The notes: generated by a model from the sequence alone, not told the origin. Shown: positions 7,295 through 16,295, counted from the first letter of the stretch. The stretch is 64,000 nucleotides of DNA from Sanguibacter suaedae (GCF_016342785.1 NZ_JAEINH010000001.1:124001-188000), one strand, 5' to 3'. Numbers and translations are program-made.

Positions 7295-7675
7295 TCAGGC
7301 TGCGCCGGGAGCAGCCCGCTCCCGGCTCGCCCTGACGGCGAGCCACAGGGCGAGCGCCCACATCGGTGCTGATCCGAGTGCCGCGAGCGTGGCGGCCGTC
7401 GCAATATCACCGCCGGACACGACGTCGAACCCGGGGAGCGCGCTAGCCACGAAGATGCACAGCAGCGCCACCGCACCGGCGACGACAGTCGACCGTCGCG
7501 GGCGCGGCGCCGCCCAGAGCGCCAGGGCGTGCAGGACCCCCAGCATCCCGACAGACACGACGCCGAACCACCCCGGGTCGAGCGCGCTGATGTAGATCAC
7601 GACAGCACCTGCCGCAGCCACGAGGCACGTCAGCGCCGAGTGGGCGTGCGGGCTCGGCGCCCGCCGCGCGCTCAC
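7295..7675 (-). CDS. four-helix integral membrane protein, unknown
   Basis: The protein has 126 residues. It starts at a GTG that overlaps the TGA of the preceding gene (GTGA, 7672-7675). About four hydrophobic helices are visible, including CLVAAAGAVVIYISALD, GMLGVLHALALWAA, VVAGAVALLCIFVASALPG and a last one near MWALALWLAVRAS. No enzymatic motif is seen. Coupled translation with the 69-residue upstream product suggests a functional pair. It converges on the small gene at 7139. Confidence 0.6.
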   Translation of the reverse strand: MSARRAPSPHAHSALTCLVAAAGAVVIYISALDPGWFGVVSVGMLGVLHALALWAAPRPRRSTVVAGAVALLCIFVASALPGFDVVSGGDIATAATLAALGSAPMWALALWLAVRASRERAAPGAA

Positions 7676-7881
7676 TTCGCGTCGGGGCGCAGGTCCTCGA
7701 TGGCGGCCGCGACCTCGGGGTCGTCGAGGTTCGCGACGACGTCGCGCTCCTCGGCGACCTCGCCGGTGGTCGCCTCCTCGGGGTCGGGCTCCACGGCGTC
7801 GGCGTCGGCGTCGCGGGTGTTCCTCGTGACCGGCACGGGCGGGACCGGGTAACTGCCCGTCCCCACGGAGTTCGTCGTCAT
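7672..7881 (-). CDS. acidic hypothetical protein
   Basis: The protein has 69 residues: an N-terminal MTTNSVGTGSYPVPPVPVTR and then a very acidic stretch rich in Asp, Glu and Ala. It is probably disordered and has no recognised domain. GGAGCACGC precedes the ATG. It is the first gene of a two-gene unit with the membrane protein at 7295-7675, and is divergent from the nuclease-helicase gene at 8013. Confidence 0.6.
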   Translation of the reverse strand: MTTNSVGTGSYPVPPVPVTRNTRDADADAVEPDPEEATTGEVAEERDVVANLDDPEVAAAIEDLRPDAK

Positions 7882-8012
7882 GCGTGCTCCTTCGTCGGGT
7901 ATCGACTCTGATCACCCCATCCTGGCCTCACTCGGCCCCGCGCACACCTCGAGAGCCGACGCGGGCGGGATAGGTTGCCGGTAGGCATCCCTGCCCGGCG
8001 GAAAGGCCCCCT

Positions 8013-11000
8013 GTGTTCGTGCGTGACGGCATCATCATCAGCAGCGCGACAGACCTCGCGGTCGCCGCGCAGTGCGAGCTCGCGCTGCTCGCCGACATGG
8101 ACGAGCGCCTGGGCCGCTCCCCGCGGACCGCGGAGCCCGACGCGATGCTGGAACGCACGTCGTCGCTGGGGCTGGCGCACGAGGACCGTGTCCTCGCCGG
8201 GTACCTGGAGCGGCTGGGCGGTGACGGGCAGGGCGTCGTGTCCTTCGCCGACGAGGAGTGGTCGACGCTCGACGACCTGCGTGCCGCGCACGACCGCACC
8301 GTCGCCGCGCTCCGAGACGGCGCTGCGCTCGTCTACCAGGGTGTCCTGTTCGACGGCAGGTTCCTGGGCCGCCCCGACTTCCTCGTCGACGACGCCGCCC
8401 TCGCACGCGCCGACGGGAAGCCCGGCGAGGTCTCCGACGCCGGACCGACCCCGCTCGTCACCGTCGTCGACTCCAAGCTCGCCCGCCACGCGAAGGTCAC
8501 GGCGCTCCTCCAGCTCGCCGCCTACGCGGACCAGCTGCAGGGGGCGGGGGTTCCCGTCGCGCCGCACCTGCGACTCGTCCACGGCGACGGCTCCGTCTCG
8601 GAGCACGCCCTCGCGGACGTGCTCCCCGTGTACCGGGAGCGTCGCGCCCGGCTGGAGCGCGTCGTCGACGCCCACCTCACCGACGACGCCCCCGTCGTGT
8701 GGGGGGACGAGCGGTACTCGGCATGCGGGCGGTGCGCGAGGTGCACCAGCCACGTCGTCGAGCACCGCGACCTGCTCCTCGTCGCCGGGCTGCGCACCAC
8801 GCAGCGGGCCCGCCTGCGCGAGGCCGGCATCACCACGATCGACGACCTCGCCGCGAGCACGGGGCCGGTCGAGGGCGTCCCCGACCGTGTCCTGTCCGGG
8901 CTCCGCGAGCAGGCCGCCCTGCAGGTCGCGCAGGACTCGCGCCCCGCCCTTCCCGGCGGCCGCCCCGACGTCCGCGCGACCCTCGTCGGGAAGGACGCCC
9001 TCTCGACCTTGCCCGCCCCCGACCCGGGCGACGTGTTCTTCGACTTCGAGGGCGACCCCCTGTGGACGGCACCAGGGTCGTCGGACTGGGGCCTCGAGTA
9101 CCTCTTCGGGGTCGTCGAGGCCCCCACCTCACCGGACGCCGAACCGGTGTTCCGGGCGTTCTGGGCGCACGACCGCGCCCAGGAGAAGCAGGCCCTCCTC
9201 GACTTCCTCGCGTACCTGCGCGACCGCCGCGCCGAGTTCCCCGGCATGCACGTCTACCACTACGCGCCCTACGAGAAGACGGCGCTCGGACGCCTCGTCG
9301 GGCGGCACGGCGTCGGCGAGGAGCAGCTCGACGACCTCCTGCGTCACGGGGTCCTGGTCGACCTCTACGCCACCGTGCGCCAGAGCGTGCGCGTCTCCCA
9401 GCCGTCGTACTCCATCAAGAAGCTCGAGCCCCTGTACATGGGCGACGACCTCCGCAACGCCGACCTCGACAACGCCGCCGACTCCATCACCGAGTACGCC
9501 CGGGCGTGCGAGGCGACGGAGGCGGGCCGGGCCGACGAGGCCGCGGCAGTCCTCGACCTCATCGCCGACTACAACCGCTACGACTGCGTCTCCACCCTCC
9601 GCCTGCGCGACTGGCTCCGCACGCTCGCCACCGAGAACGGCATCACGCTCCGCGACGCCGACGACCCGGCCGCGCTCCTCGACCCCACCGACCTTCCCGG
9701 CGACGACGAGGACGAGCTCGCGGCCGCGCTCCTCGCCGCCGCCGGCGACGCCCCGCGCGAGGACCGCACCGAGGACGAGCAGGCCCTCGCGATGCTCGCC
9801 GCCGCGCTCGGGTACCACCGCCGCGAGGACAAGCCCTTCTGGTGGGCCCACTTCGACCGCCTCACCGCACCCCCCGACGAGTGGGCGCAGTCCCGCGACG
9901 TCCTCGTCGCCGAGTCCGTCACCGTCTCCCGTGACTGGTCCAAGGAGGGCACCCAGCGCTCGTTGCGCCGCGAGCTGCGCATCACCGGTGAGCTCGCCAC
10001 CGGCAGCTCCCTGGCCGCAGGTTCGGGCGTGTGGGTGGTGTACGACGACGTCCCCCGTGGCCTCGAGGTGCCGCCGGGCGCGGTGCGCCAGGTGAGCGGG
10101 ACCTCGACGGTGCTGAGCACCTCCACCGACGCCCGCGGCCGGGACGTCCTCGTCGTCGAGGAGGTCCTCAAGAAGGGCCTCGACCCGTACGACGCGGTGC
10201 CCATGGCCGTCGTCCCCGGCAGCCCCGTGCGCACCGGCCCCCTCGAGGCCGCCGTCCGCGAGGTCGCGAGCGCCGTCGAGCGCGACGTCCTCGGGGGCGA
10301 CGAGCGCTGGCCCGCGCAACCCGCCCTCGACCTCCTGCGCCGCCTCCCCCCGCAGCTGCGGGACACCGACGCGACACCCGGCGGCACCCTCCCCGTCGTC
10401 GGCGACGGCAAGGGCGCGTACATCTCGGCCATCACCGACGCCGTCCGCGCCCTCGACGGCTCCTACCTCGCCGTGCAGGGCCCGCCCGGCACCGGCAAGA
10501 CGTACGTCGCGGCCCGCGTCATCGAGCGGCTCGTCGGGCGCGGGTGGCGCATCGGGGTCGTCGCACCGTCGCACGCCGTCGTCGAGCACCTCCTCGACAA
10601 GATCGTCGACGCCGGGGTCCCCGCGCACCGCGTCGGGAAGGTCCCCTCCGGCGACGCCCCGCACGCCTGGACCGCCATCCCCGAGAAGAAGCAGGCGCGC
10701 TTCATCAGCGAGCACCGCGACCACGGGTTCGTCGTCGGCGGCACCGCCTGGGACCTCACCAACACCGCGAAGATCGGGCGCGGCGAGCTCGACCTCCTCG
10801 TCGTCGACGAGGCAGGCCAGTTCTCCGTCGCCAACACCGTCGCCGTGTCCGTCGCCGCCCACAACCTCCTCCTCCTCGGCGACCCCCAGCAGCTCCCCCA
10901 GGTGAGCCAGGGCACCCACCCGGAACCCGTCGACGGCTCCGCCCTCGGCTGGGCCGCCCACGGCCACGACGCCCTGCCCGCCCACCTCGGGTACTTCCTC

Positions 11001-11624
11001 GAGCGCACGTGGCGCATGCACCCCGACCTCTGCGAGCCCGTCTCACGCCTCGCCTACGAGGGCCGGTTACGCTCGCAGGAGTCGGCCACCGCGGCGCGCT
11101 CCCTCGAGGGCATGGCCCCCGGCGTGCACGTGGTGAGCGTGGAGCACCGCGGCAGCTCCGTGGTCTCCGTCGAGGAGGCCGACGCGGTCGTCGCGCAGGT
11201 CGCCGACCTCCTCGGGCGTGCCTGGACCGACGGCGAGGGCGCCGAGCCGCGTCCCCTCACGGAGGGCGACGTCCTCGTCGTCGCGGCCTACAACGCCCAG
11301 CGCGCGCAGGTCGTCGCCGCCCTGGCCCGGGCCGGGATGCCCCGGGTCCGCGTGGGGACGGTGGACAAGTTCCAGGGTCAGGAGGCGCCGGTCGTGGTCC
11401 TCACCATGGCCGCCTCGTCCGCGGAGGACGTCCCCCGCGGGATGGGGTTCCTCCTGTCCCGGAACCGCGTGAACGTGGGAGTCTCCCGCGGCCAGTGGGC
11501 GGCCGTCGTGGTGCGCTCCCCCGCGCTCACCGACTACCTGCCGACCACCCCGGAGGCCCTGTGCGAGCTCGGGGCGTTCATCGGGCTGTGCAGCTCCGCG
11601 CAGCCCGGTGCGACCCACCACTAG
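8013..11624 (+). CDS. TM0106-type RecB-like nuclease fused to DNA2/NAM7 helicase
   Basis: The protein has 1,203 residues and starts at GTG. Residues 1-290 form a PD-(D/E)XK nuclease: Asp153/Lys155 in VVDSK, then QLAAYADQL matching the QxxxY motif of RecB nucleases, then Cys238/241/244 (CGRCARC), which could hold an iron-sulfur or zinc site. Around 340-560 is an RNase H-like exonuclease domain (GDVFFDFEGDPLW and DYNRYDCVSTLRLRDWL). From about 690 to the end is a superfamily 1 helicase with Walker A GPPGTGKTY near 823-831, Walker B LLVVDEAGQF near 928, and C-terminal VGTVDKFQGQEA and LLSRNRVNVGVSRGQ. It is predicted to unwind and cut nucleic acid. The role, in repair, R-loop removal or defence, is unknown. 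Confidence 0.88.
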   Translation: MFVRDGIIISSATDLAVAAQCELALLADMDERLGRSPRTAEPDAMLERTSSLGLAHEDRVLAGYLERLGGDGQGVVSFADEEWSTLDDLRAAHDRTVAALRDGAALVYQGVLFDGRFLGRPDFLVDDAALARADGKPGEVSDAGPTPLVTVVDSKLARHAKVTALLQLAAYADQLQGAGVPVAPHLRLVHGDGSVSEHALADVLPVYRERRARLERVVDAHLTDDAPVVWGDERYSACGRCARCTSHVVEHRDLLLVAGLRTTQRARLREAGITTIDDLAASTGPVEGVPDRVLSGLREQAALQVAQDSRPALPGGRPDVRATLVGKDALSTLPAPDPGDVFFDFEGDPLWTAPGSSDWGLEYLFGVVEAPTSPDAEPVFRAFWAHDRAQEKQALLDFLAYLRDRRAEFPGMHVYHYAPYEKTALGRLVGRHGVGEEQLDDLLRHGVLVDLYATVRQSVRVSQPSYSIKKLEPLYMGDDLRNADLDNAADSITEYARACEATEAGRADEAAAVLDLIADYNRYDCVSTLRLRDWLRTLATENGITLRDADDPAALLDPTDLPGDDEDELAAALLAAAGDAPREDRTEDEQALAMLAAALGYHRREDKPFWWAHFDRLTAPPDEWAQSRDVLVAESVTVSRDWSKEGTQRSLRRELRITGELATGSSLAAGSGVWVVYDDVPRGLEVPPGAVRQVSGTSTVLSTSTDARGRDVLVVEEVLKKGLDPYDAVPMAVVPGSPVRTGPLEAAVREVASAVERDVLGGDERWPAQPALDLLRRLPPQLRDTDATPGGTLPVVGDGKGAYISAITDAVRALDGSYLAVQGPPGTGKTYVAARVIERLVGRGWRIGVVAPSHAVVEHLLDKIVDAGVPAHRVGKVPSGDAPHAWTAIPEKKQARFISEHRDHGFVVGGTAWDLTNTAKIGRGELDLLVVDEAGQFSVANTVAVSVAAHNLLLLGDPQQLPQVSQGTHPEPVDGSALGWAAHGHDALPAHLGYFLERTWRMHPDLCEPVSRLAYEGRLRSQESATAARSLEGMAPGVHVVSVEHRGSSVVSVEEADAVVAQVADLLGRAWTDGEGAEPRPLTEGDVLVVAAYNAQRAQVVAALARAGMPRVRVGTVDKFQGQEAPVVVLTMAASSAEDVPRGMGFLLSRNRVNVGVSRGQWAAVVVRSPALTDYLPTTPEALCELGAFIGLCSSAQPGATHH

Positions 11625-11658
11625 GCAGCGGGGTGGATGACGTGTAGTGTCCGTGACA

Positions 11659-11797
11659 GAAGTTGCAGTGAATCTCATGTCTTTGCCGCGCAGGGCCACA
11701 TGCCCGCGGATCTTGTTCTTCAAGAGTTGACGACGGAACACCGTGACGGACGACCCCGACAGGCGGGGCGTCGTGATCACTCTTGAAGGAGTATCAA
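11659..11797 (+). promoter_or_regulatory. structured 5' leader of cspA-like gene 1
   Basis: A -10-like TAGTGT (11645-11650) would start transcription near 11657, just before the box GAAGTTGCAGTG (11659-11670), which recurs in the leader of the second csp gene. Further on, CTTCAAGAGT (11718-11727) is perfectly complementary to ACTCTTGAAG (11779-11788). Extended pairing (11716-11727 with 11779-11790) covers the Shine-Dalgarno AAGGAG at 11786-11791. A second GC hairpin lies between the arms. This resembles cspA leaders whose fold changes with temperature. Confidence 0.65.
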
Positions 11798-12001
11798 ATG
11801 ACTGTTGGAACCGTGAAGTGGTTCAACGCCGAAAAGGGTTTCGGCTTCATCGCACCTGAGGACGGCAGCGCCGACGTGTTCGCGCACTACTCCGCGATCG
11901 CCTCCTCCGGCTACCGCTCGCTCGACGAGAACCAGAAGGTCGAGTTCGACGTCACGCAGGGCCCCAAGGGCCCGCAGGCCGAGAACATCCGCCCGCTCTG
12001 A
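11798..12001 (+). CDS. CspA-family cold-shock protein 1
   Basis: The 67-residue single cold-shock domain has RNP1 KGFGFIA and RNP2 VFAHY, which bind single-stranded RNA and DNA. It acts as an RNA chaperone that melts mRNA structure. It starts at ATG 11798 after AAGGAG; an earlier in-frame start would lie on top of that site. It is nearly identical to the paralogue at 16027 (differences mainly IASSGY/IQSSGY, FDVTQ/FDITQ and the last residue). A strong terminator follows. Confidence 0.96.
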   Translation: MTVGTVKWFNAEKGFGFIAPEDGSADVFAHYSAIASSGYRSLDENQKVEFDVTQGPKGPQAENIRPL

Positions 12002-12063
12002 TCTCCGACTGAGCAGGTCACGCCGGGCCCCGGCCCGCTGACCGCCGTCTGAGTCACCACGAG

Positions 12064-12090
12064 AGCCCCGGACCACGCGTCCGGGGCTTT
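12064..12090 (+). terminator. rho-independent terminator of csp gene 1
   Basis: AGCCCCGGAC (12064-12073) pairs perfectly with GTCCGGGGCT (12079-12088) around 5 nt, followed by a short T run. Confidence 0.85.
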
Positions 12091-12117
12091 CGTGTACCCA
12101 CCCGGAGGTCACCCGCC

Positions 12118-13197
12118 GTGAGCACCATCAGCATGCCCGTACCGCCCGCCGACGCCCCCCGCGTCCGCGCCGTCACCGACTTCGCCGAGATCTCGCGCCG
12201 CATCCAGGACGCCGGCCTCATGCGTCGCCGCTACGGCTACTACTGGGCCAAGCTCGTCGGCATGGTCGTCGTCTACGCGGCCCTCGTCGCCGCGTTCGTC
12301 GCGATCGGCGACTCCTGGTGGCAGCTCGTCACGGCCCTCGTCGCCGCCGTCGTCATGACCCAGGCCGCGTTCCTCGGGCACGACGCCGCCCACCGGCAGA
12401 TCTTCCGGTCCGGGAGGTGGAACGAGTGGACCAGCCTCGTCGTCGCCAACCTCTTCGTCGGGCTCAGCTACGGCTGGTGGCAGCACAAGCACACCCGCCA
12501 CCACGGCAACCCCAACAAGGACGGTGCCGACCCCGACATCGACCTCCCGATCCTCGCGTTCACCCCCGAGCAGGCCGCAGCACGCCGCAACCCCGCCACC
12601 CGCTGGTTCGCCGCCCACCAGGGCTGGTTCTTCTTCCCCCTGCTCCTCCTCGAGGGCCTCGACCTCCACTACCAGGGCCTCAAGCGCGTCCTCGGACGCG
12701 AGCCCATCGCCCGGCGCGGCGTGGAGATCCTCTTCCTCGGTGCGAGGCTCGGCGGGTACGTCGCCCTCGTGCTCCTCACCCTGGCGCCCCTCAAGGCCGT
12801 CGTCTTCATGGCCGTGCACCTCGGGCTCTTCGGGCTGTACATGGGCGGGTCGTTCGCCCCCAACCACAAGGGCATGCCGATCGTCCCCAAGGACATGAAG
12901 ATCGACTTCATGCGTCGGCAGGTCCTCATGAGCCGCAACGTCACCGGCGGGCGGTTCGTCGACGTCGCGCTCGGCGGGCTCAACTACCAGGTGGAGCACC
13001 ACCTGTTCCCCAGCATGCCGCGCGTCGCCCTGCGCCACGCGCAGCCCATCGTCGAGGCGTTCTGCGCCGAGAAGGACGTCACGTACACGCAGACCAGCCT
13101 GCTCGCGTCGTACGGGATCGTCGTGCGCTACCTCAACCGGGTGGGCCTGGGCGAGCGGGACACGTTCACGTGCCCGCTCGTCCAGACCTACCGCTGA
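12118..13197 (+). CDS. membrane fatty acid desaturase (acyl-lipid/acyl-CoA type)
   Basis: The protein has 359 residues and starts at GTG with CCGGAGG upstream. The three histidine boxes of the di-iron membrane desaturases are present: HDAAH (88-92), HKHTRHH (123-129) and QVEHHLFP (His294/His295). Four or more hydrophobic helices flank them. The third box with Gln before the His pair (QxxHH) is the form seen in front-end and linoleoyl-type desaturases. It introduces a double bond into a membrane acyl chain, raising fluidity; the position is not predictable. It sits right after a cold-shock gene and its terminator, which suggests a role in cold adaptation. Confidence 0.9.
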   Translation: MSTISMPVPPADAPRVRAVTDFAEISRRIQDAGLMRRRYGYYWAKLVGMVVVYAALVAAFVAIGDSWWQLVTALVAAVVMTQAAFLGHDAAHRQIFRSGRWNEWTSLVVANLFVGLSYGWWQHKHTRHHGNPNKDGADPDIDLPILAFTPEQAAARRNPATRWFAAHQGWFFFPLLLLEGLDLHYQGLKRVLGREPIARRGVEILFLGARLGGYVALVLLTLAPLKAVVFMAVHLGLFGLYMGGSFAPNHKGMPIVPKDMKIDFMRRQVLMSRNVTGGRFVDVALGGLNYQVEHHLFPSMPRVALRHAQPIVEAFCAEKDVTYTQTSLLASYGIVVRYLNRVGLGERDTFTCPLVQTYR

Positions 13198-13207
13198 GGC
13201 GTCCCGC

Positions 13208-14050
13208 TCACGGGTACTGCGTGAACGACGCGGTCGCCGGGTCCGCCCCGGTGCGCCGCCCGGCCTCGAGGCCGGTGATCGCGGCCATCTCCTCGTCGCT
13301 CAGCTCGATGTCGAACAGGTCGGCGTTCGCCGCGATCCGCGCCGGAGTCGCCGACTTGGGGATGACGATCGTGCCGTTCTGCACGTGCCAGCGCAGCACC
13401 ACCTGGCCCGGCGTCACCCCGTGCTCGCGGGAGATGCGCTCCACGACCGGGTCGCCGAGGTCATCGCCACGGCCCAGCGGGCTGTACGCCTCCACCGCGA
13501 GACCCGCGGCGCGCGAGGCCGCCACCACCGCGTCCTGCTGGAACGTGGGGTGCACCTCCACCTGGTTCACCGCCGGGACCACGTCCGTCTCCGCGAGGAG
13601 CCGCTCCAGGTGCTCGGGCAGGAAGTTCGACACCCCGATGGCCCGCACCACACCCTCCGAGTAAAGCTTCTCGAACGCCCGCCACGTCTCCACGTAGAGG
13701 TCCTTGCTGGGCACCGGCCAGTGCACCAGGTACAGGTCCACCTGGTCGACGCCCAGAGCCCGACGGCTCGCGTCGAACGCCGCGAGGGTCGACTCGTACC
13801 CCTGGTCGCCGTTGCGGAGCTTTGTCGTGACGAACAGCTCGTCCCGGGGGACGCCGCACGAGCGCAGCGCCGCGCCCACGCCCCTCTCGTTGGAGTAGGC
13901 GGCCGCCGTGTCGACGTGCCGGTACCCGACCTCGACCGCGCACTCCACGGCGCGCTGCACCTCGTCGTCGGGGATCTCGTACGTCCCGAACCCGACCTGC
14001 GGGACGCGGACTCCGTTGTTCAGTGTCACTGCGGGGATCTGTGAGGTCAT
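13208..14050 (-). CDS. aldo/keto reductase
   Basis: The protein has 280 residues. The catalytic tetrad is Asp47, Tyr52, Lys77 and His110 in HVDTAAAYSNE, TTKLRNGD and YLVHWP. The NADPH-binding C-terminal region contains IPKSATPARIAANADLFD. It resembles the DkgA-like (2,5-diketo-gluconate reductase) subgroup, which reduces aldehydes and ketones such as methylglyoxal. The gene converges on the desaturase with 10 bp between them. It is divergent from the carboxylesterase. Confidence 0.92.
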   Translation of the reverse strand: MTSQIPAVTLNNGVRVPQVGFGTYEIPDDEVQRAVECAVEVGYRHVDTAAAYSNERGVGAALRSCGVPRDELFVTTKLRNGDQGYESTLAAFDASRRALGVDQVDLYLVHWPVPSKDLYVETWRAFEKLYSEGVVRAIGVSNFLPEHLERLLAETDVVPAVNQVEVHPTFQQDAVVAASRAAGLAVEAYSPLGRGDDLGDPVVERISREHGVTPGQVVLRWHVQNGTIVIPKSATPARIAANADLFDIELSDEEMAAITGLEAGRRTGADPATASFTQYP

Positions 14051-14231
14051 ACAGATGTCTTACCCCAGGCCGCGCGCCGCGGCGATCCGTCAGCCGCACC
14101 CCGTCCCGCCTCCACAGGTCCTCCTCGGGTCCCCCCAGGATCAGCCACGGATCGGGGCGGCCCGGCGCACGCGGGCGAGCCCCGGCGGGATAGCCTCAAG
14201 GGAGGAACCGTCGAGCACTGGAGGACCGCCC

Positions 14232-15773
14232 GTGAGCACACCGAGCAGCAGCACGGGCAGGTCCGTGGGACCCCAGGTGGAGACGACGTCCGGCACCGTC
14301 CGTGGCACCTCCGGACCAGGTGGCACCCGGATCTTCAAGGGAGTGCCGTACGCCGAGGCACCCGTCGGGAACCTCCGCTTCAGGGCGCCCCGCCCAGCGC
14401 CGCGGTGGACGGGCGTGCGCAGCGCCGTGCACGACGCCCCCGTGGCCCCCCAGCGCGTGAGCAACCCCTTCACCGGGGCGGGCCCCGACACCGAGCAGTC
14501 GGAGGACTGCCTCACCCTCACCGTCACGACGCCGCCCACCACCACCGACGACGCCCCCCGGCCGGTCCTCGTCTGGTTCCACGGCGGAGACAACGTCACG
14601 GGCTCCGGGTCCGCACCCGCCTACGCGGGCGACGCCCTCGCCCTGCGTGGCGACGTCGTGGTGGTCACGGTGAGCTACCGGCTGGGTGCGCTCGGATGGG
14701 TGGACTTCTCGAGCTTCTCGACGTCGCAGCACATCTTCGAGACCAACCTCGGGCTGCGTGACCAGATCGCGGCCCTCGAGTGGGTGAGGGACAACATCTC
14801 CGCGTTCGGTGGCGACCCCGGAGCGGTGACCGTCGGGGGGCAGTCGGCCGGTGCCACGTCCGTGACCACCCTGCTCTGCGTGCCGTCGGCCGCCGGGCTC
14901 TTCCACCGGGCGATCGCGATGAGCCCCGACGTCGCGGGCGTGTCCGGGGCGGAGCGCGCCGCCGGGTGGGCGCGCGACTACGTCAACTGGTTGCGCACCA
15001 CGGAGAGCCTGGCCGTCGACGCCCTCCTCACCGCACCGCCCAAGGAGCTCGCGGACGCGACCGCGCGGCTCGCCGCGCTCGTCGCCAAGGAGACCCCCGG
15101 GGCGTCCTGCACGCGACCCGTCGTCGACGGCGACCTCCTGCCGGAGCACCCCGTGGACGTCCTCACCGAGGGCCGCGGGCACCCGGTCCCGCTCCTCGCC
15201 GGGTCCACCAAGCACGAGGGCCTGCCCTTCGTCGGGTCGCGCCGCTCGGCCGTGCCGACCACGTCGGAGGCCATCGACCTCTTCTTCGAGATCAACGACC
15301 CCGGCGCCCAGCTCACCGTGCTCTCCGCGTACCCCGGGTACCCGAGCATGCGTGCCCGCGCCCAGCTGGGGGGCGACGCGATGTTCTGGGTCCCCACCGT
15401 CACCGCGGCACGCGCCCACGCCGAGCAGGCGCCCACGTTCGTGTACCGGTACGACGTCACGACGCCCGCCCTCAACCTCCGTGGCCACGGGGGCGGACAC
15501 GGCACCGAGCTGGTCCCCACCTTCGGGACGCTCTCGTCGTCGCGGGCACGGGCCCTGACGCGGCTCGGTGGCCTCGAGGACCTCACCGCGGTGAGCGAGC
15601 GCATGCAGGACGCGTGGACGTCCTTCGTCCGCACCGGGACCCCCGGTACGGGGTGGCCGACCTACGACTCCGACGACCGCCTGACCAAGGTGTTCGCGTC
15701 TCGCGACCGCGTCGTGAGCGACCCGGGACGCGAGCGGCGCCGCGCGTGGGAGGGCGTCGCCAGGTACCGCTGA
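14232..15773 (+). CDS. type-B carboxylesterase
   Basis: The protein has 513 residues and starts at GTG 14232 after GGAGGA. It contains the alpha/beta-hydrolase signature EDCLTLTV, an oxyanion segment WFHGGDN and the nucleophile elbow GGQSAGATS with Ser205. The acidic residue is probably in STKHEG and the base His in the GHGGGHGTELVP segment. There is no signal peptide, so a cytoplasmic ester hydrolase is likely. The natural substrate is unknown; relatives hydrolyse p-nitrobenzyl or lipid esters. Confidence 0.9.
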   Translation: MSTPSSSTGRSVGPQVETTSGTVRGTSGPGGTRIFKGVPYAEAPVGNLRFRAPRPAPRWTGVRSAVHDAPVAPQRVSNPFTGAGPDTEQSEDCLTLTVTTPPTTTDDAPRPVLVWFHGGDNVTGSGSAPAYAGDALALRGDVVVVTVSYRLGALGWVDFSSFSTSQHIFETNLGLRDQIAALEWVRDNISAFGGDPGAVTVGGQSAGATSVTTLLCVPSAAGLFHRAIAMSPDVAGVSGAERAAGWARDYVNWLRTTESLAVDALLTAPPKELADATARLAALVAKETPGASCTRPVVDGDLLPEHPVDVLTEGRGHPVPLLAGSTKHEGLPFVGSRRSAVPTTSEAIDLFFEINDPGAQLTVLSAYPGYPSMRARAQLGGDAMFWVPTVTAARAHAEQAPTFVYRYDVTTPALNLRGHGGGHGTELVPTFGTLSSSRARALTRLGGLEDLTAVSERMQDAWTSFVRTGTPGTGWPTYDSDDRLTKVFASRDRVVSDPGRERRRAWEGVARYR

Positions 15774-15885
15774 CGGCCCCTGATGCATGCCCGACATCCC
15801 CTGGTATGGGCCCTTGGCCTTTGCGTCGTCGAAAAATGTGCGTACGTCTAGCCTCCCGGCGACGGATGTGGCTAAAGTAGGCGAC

Positions 15886-16026
15886 GAAGTTGCAGTGGAT
15901 CGAACGTCTTACCTGCACCGACGCGAGTCGGGGTAGTTCTTGGTCTTCAGGAGTGGACGACGACACCGTGACGAGCGGCCTCCACAGGGGAGGTCGTCCG
16001 ACAGAAGCTCTTGAAGGAGTTGCACG
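15886..16026 (+). promoter_or_regulatory. structured 5' leader of cspA-like gene 2
   Basis: TAAAGT (15873-15878) as -10 would put the transcript start at the conserved GAAGTTGCAGTG box (15886-15897), as in csp gene 1. CTTCAGGAGT (15945-15954) can pair with GCTCTTGAAG (16007-16016) using G-U pairs where gene 1 has A-U or a plain pair, so the helix over the Shine-Dalgarno AAGGAG (16014-16019) is conserved although the sequence changed. The segment GGACGACGACACCGTGACG also recurs almost unchanged. Confidence 0.65.
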
Positions 16027-16230
16027 ATGGCAGTTGGAACCGTGAAGTGGTTCAACGCGGAGAAGGGCTTTGGCTTCATCGCCCCCGAGGACGGCAGCGC
16101 TGACGTGTTCGCCCACTACTCGGCGATCCAGAGCTCCGGCTACCGGTCGCTCGACGAGAACCAGAAGGTGGAGTTCGACATCACGCAGGGCCCCAAGGGC
16201 CCGCAGGCGGAGAACATCCGCCCCATCTGA
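16027..16230 (+). CDS. CspA-family cold-shock protein 2
   Basis: This 67-residue cold-shock domain has KGFGFIA and VFAHY as RNA-binding motifs. It differs from the product at 11798 at only a few positions and has an almost identical leader and a terminator, so it is a paralogue arising by duplication of the whole transcription unit. Having two copies allows different induction or dose at low temperature or at the end of growth. Confidence 0.96.
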   Translation: MAVGTVKWFNAEKGFGFIAPEDGSADVFAHYSAIQSSGYRSLDENQKVEFDITQGPKGPQAENIRPI

Positions 16231-16255
16231 TCTGACGCTCGCACTTTCCCGAGCA

Positions 16256-16295
16256 CGACGAAGGCCCTGGTCCAGGTGGACCGGGGCCTTCGTCG
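16256..16295 (+). terminator. terminator of csp gene 2
   Basis: The arms 16256-16273 and 16278-16295 form an 18-bp stem (one G-U) with a 4-nt loop, 26 bp after the stop codon. Confidence 0.8.
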
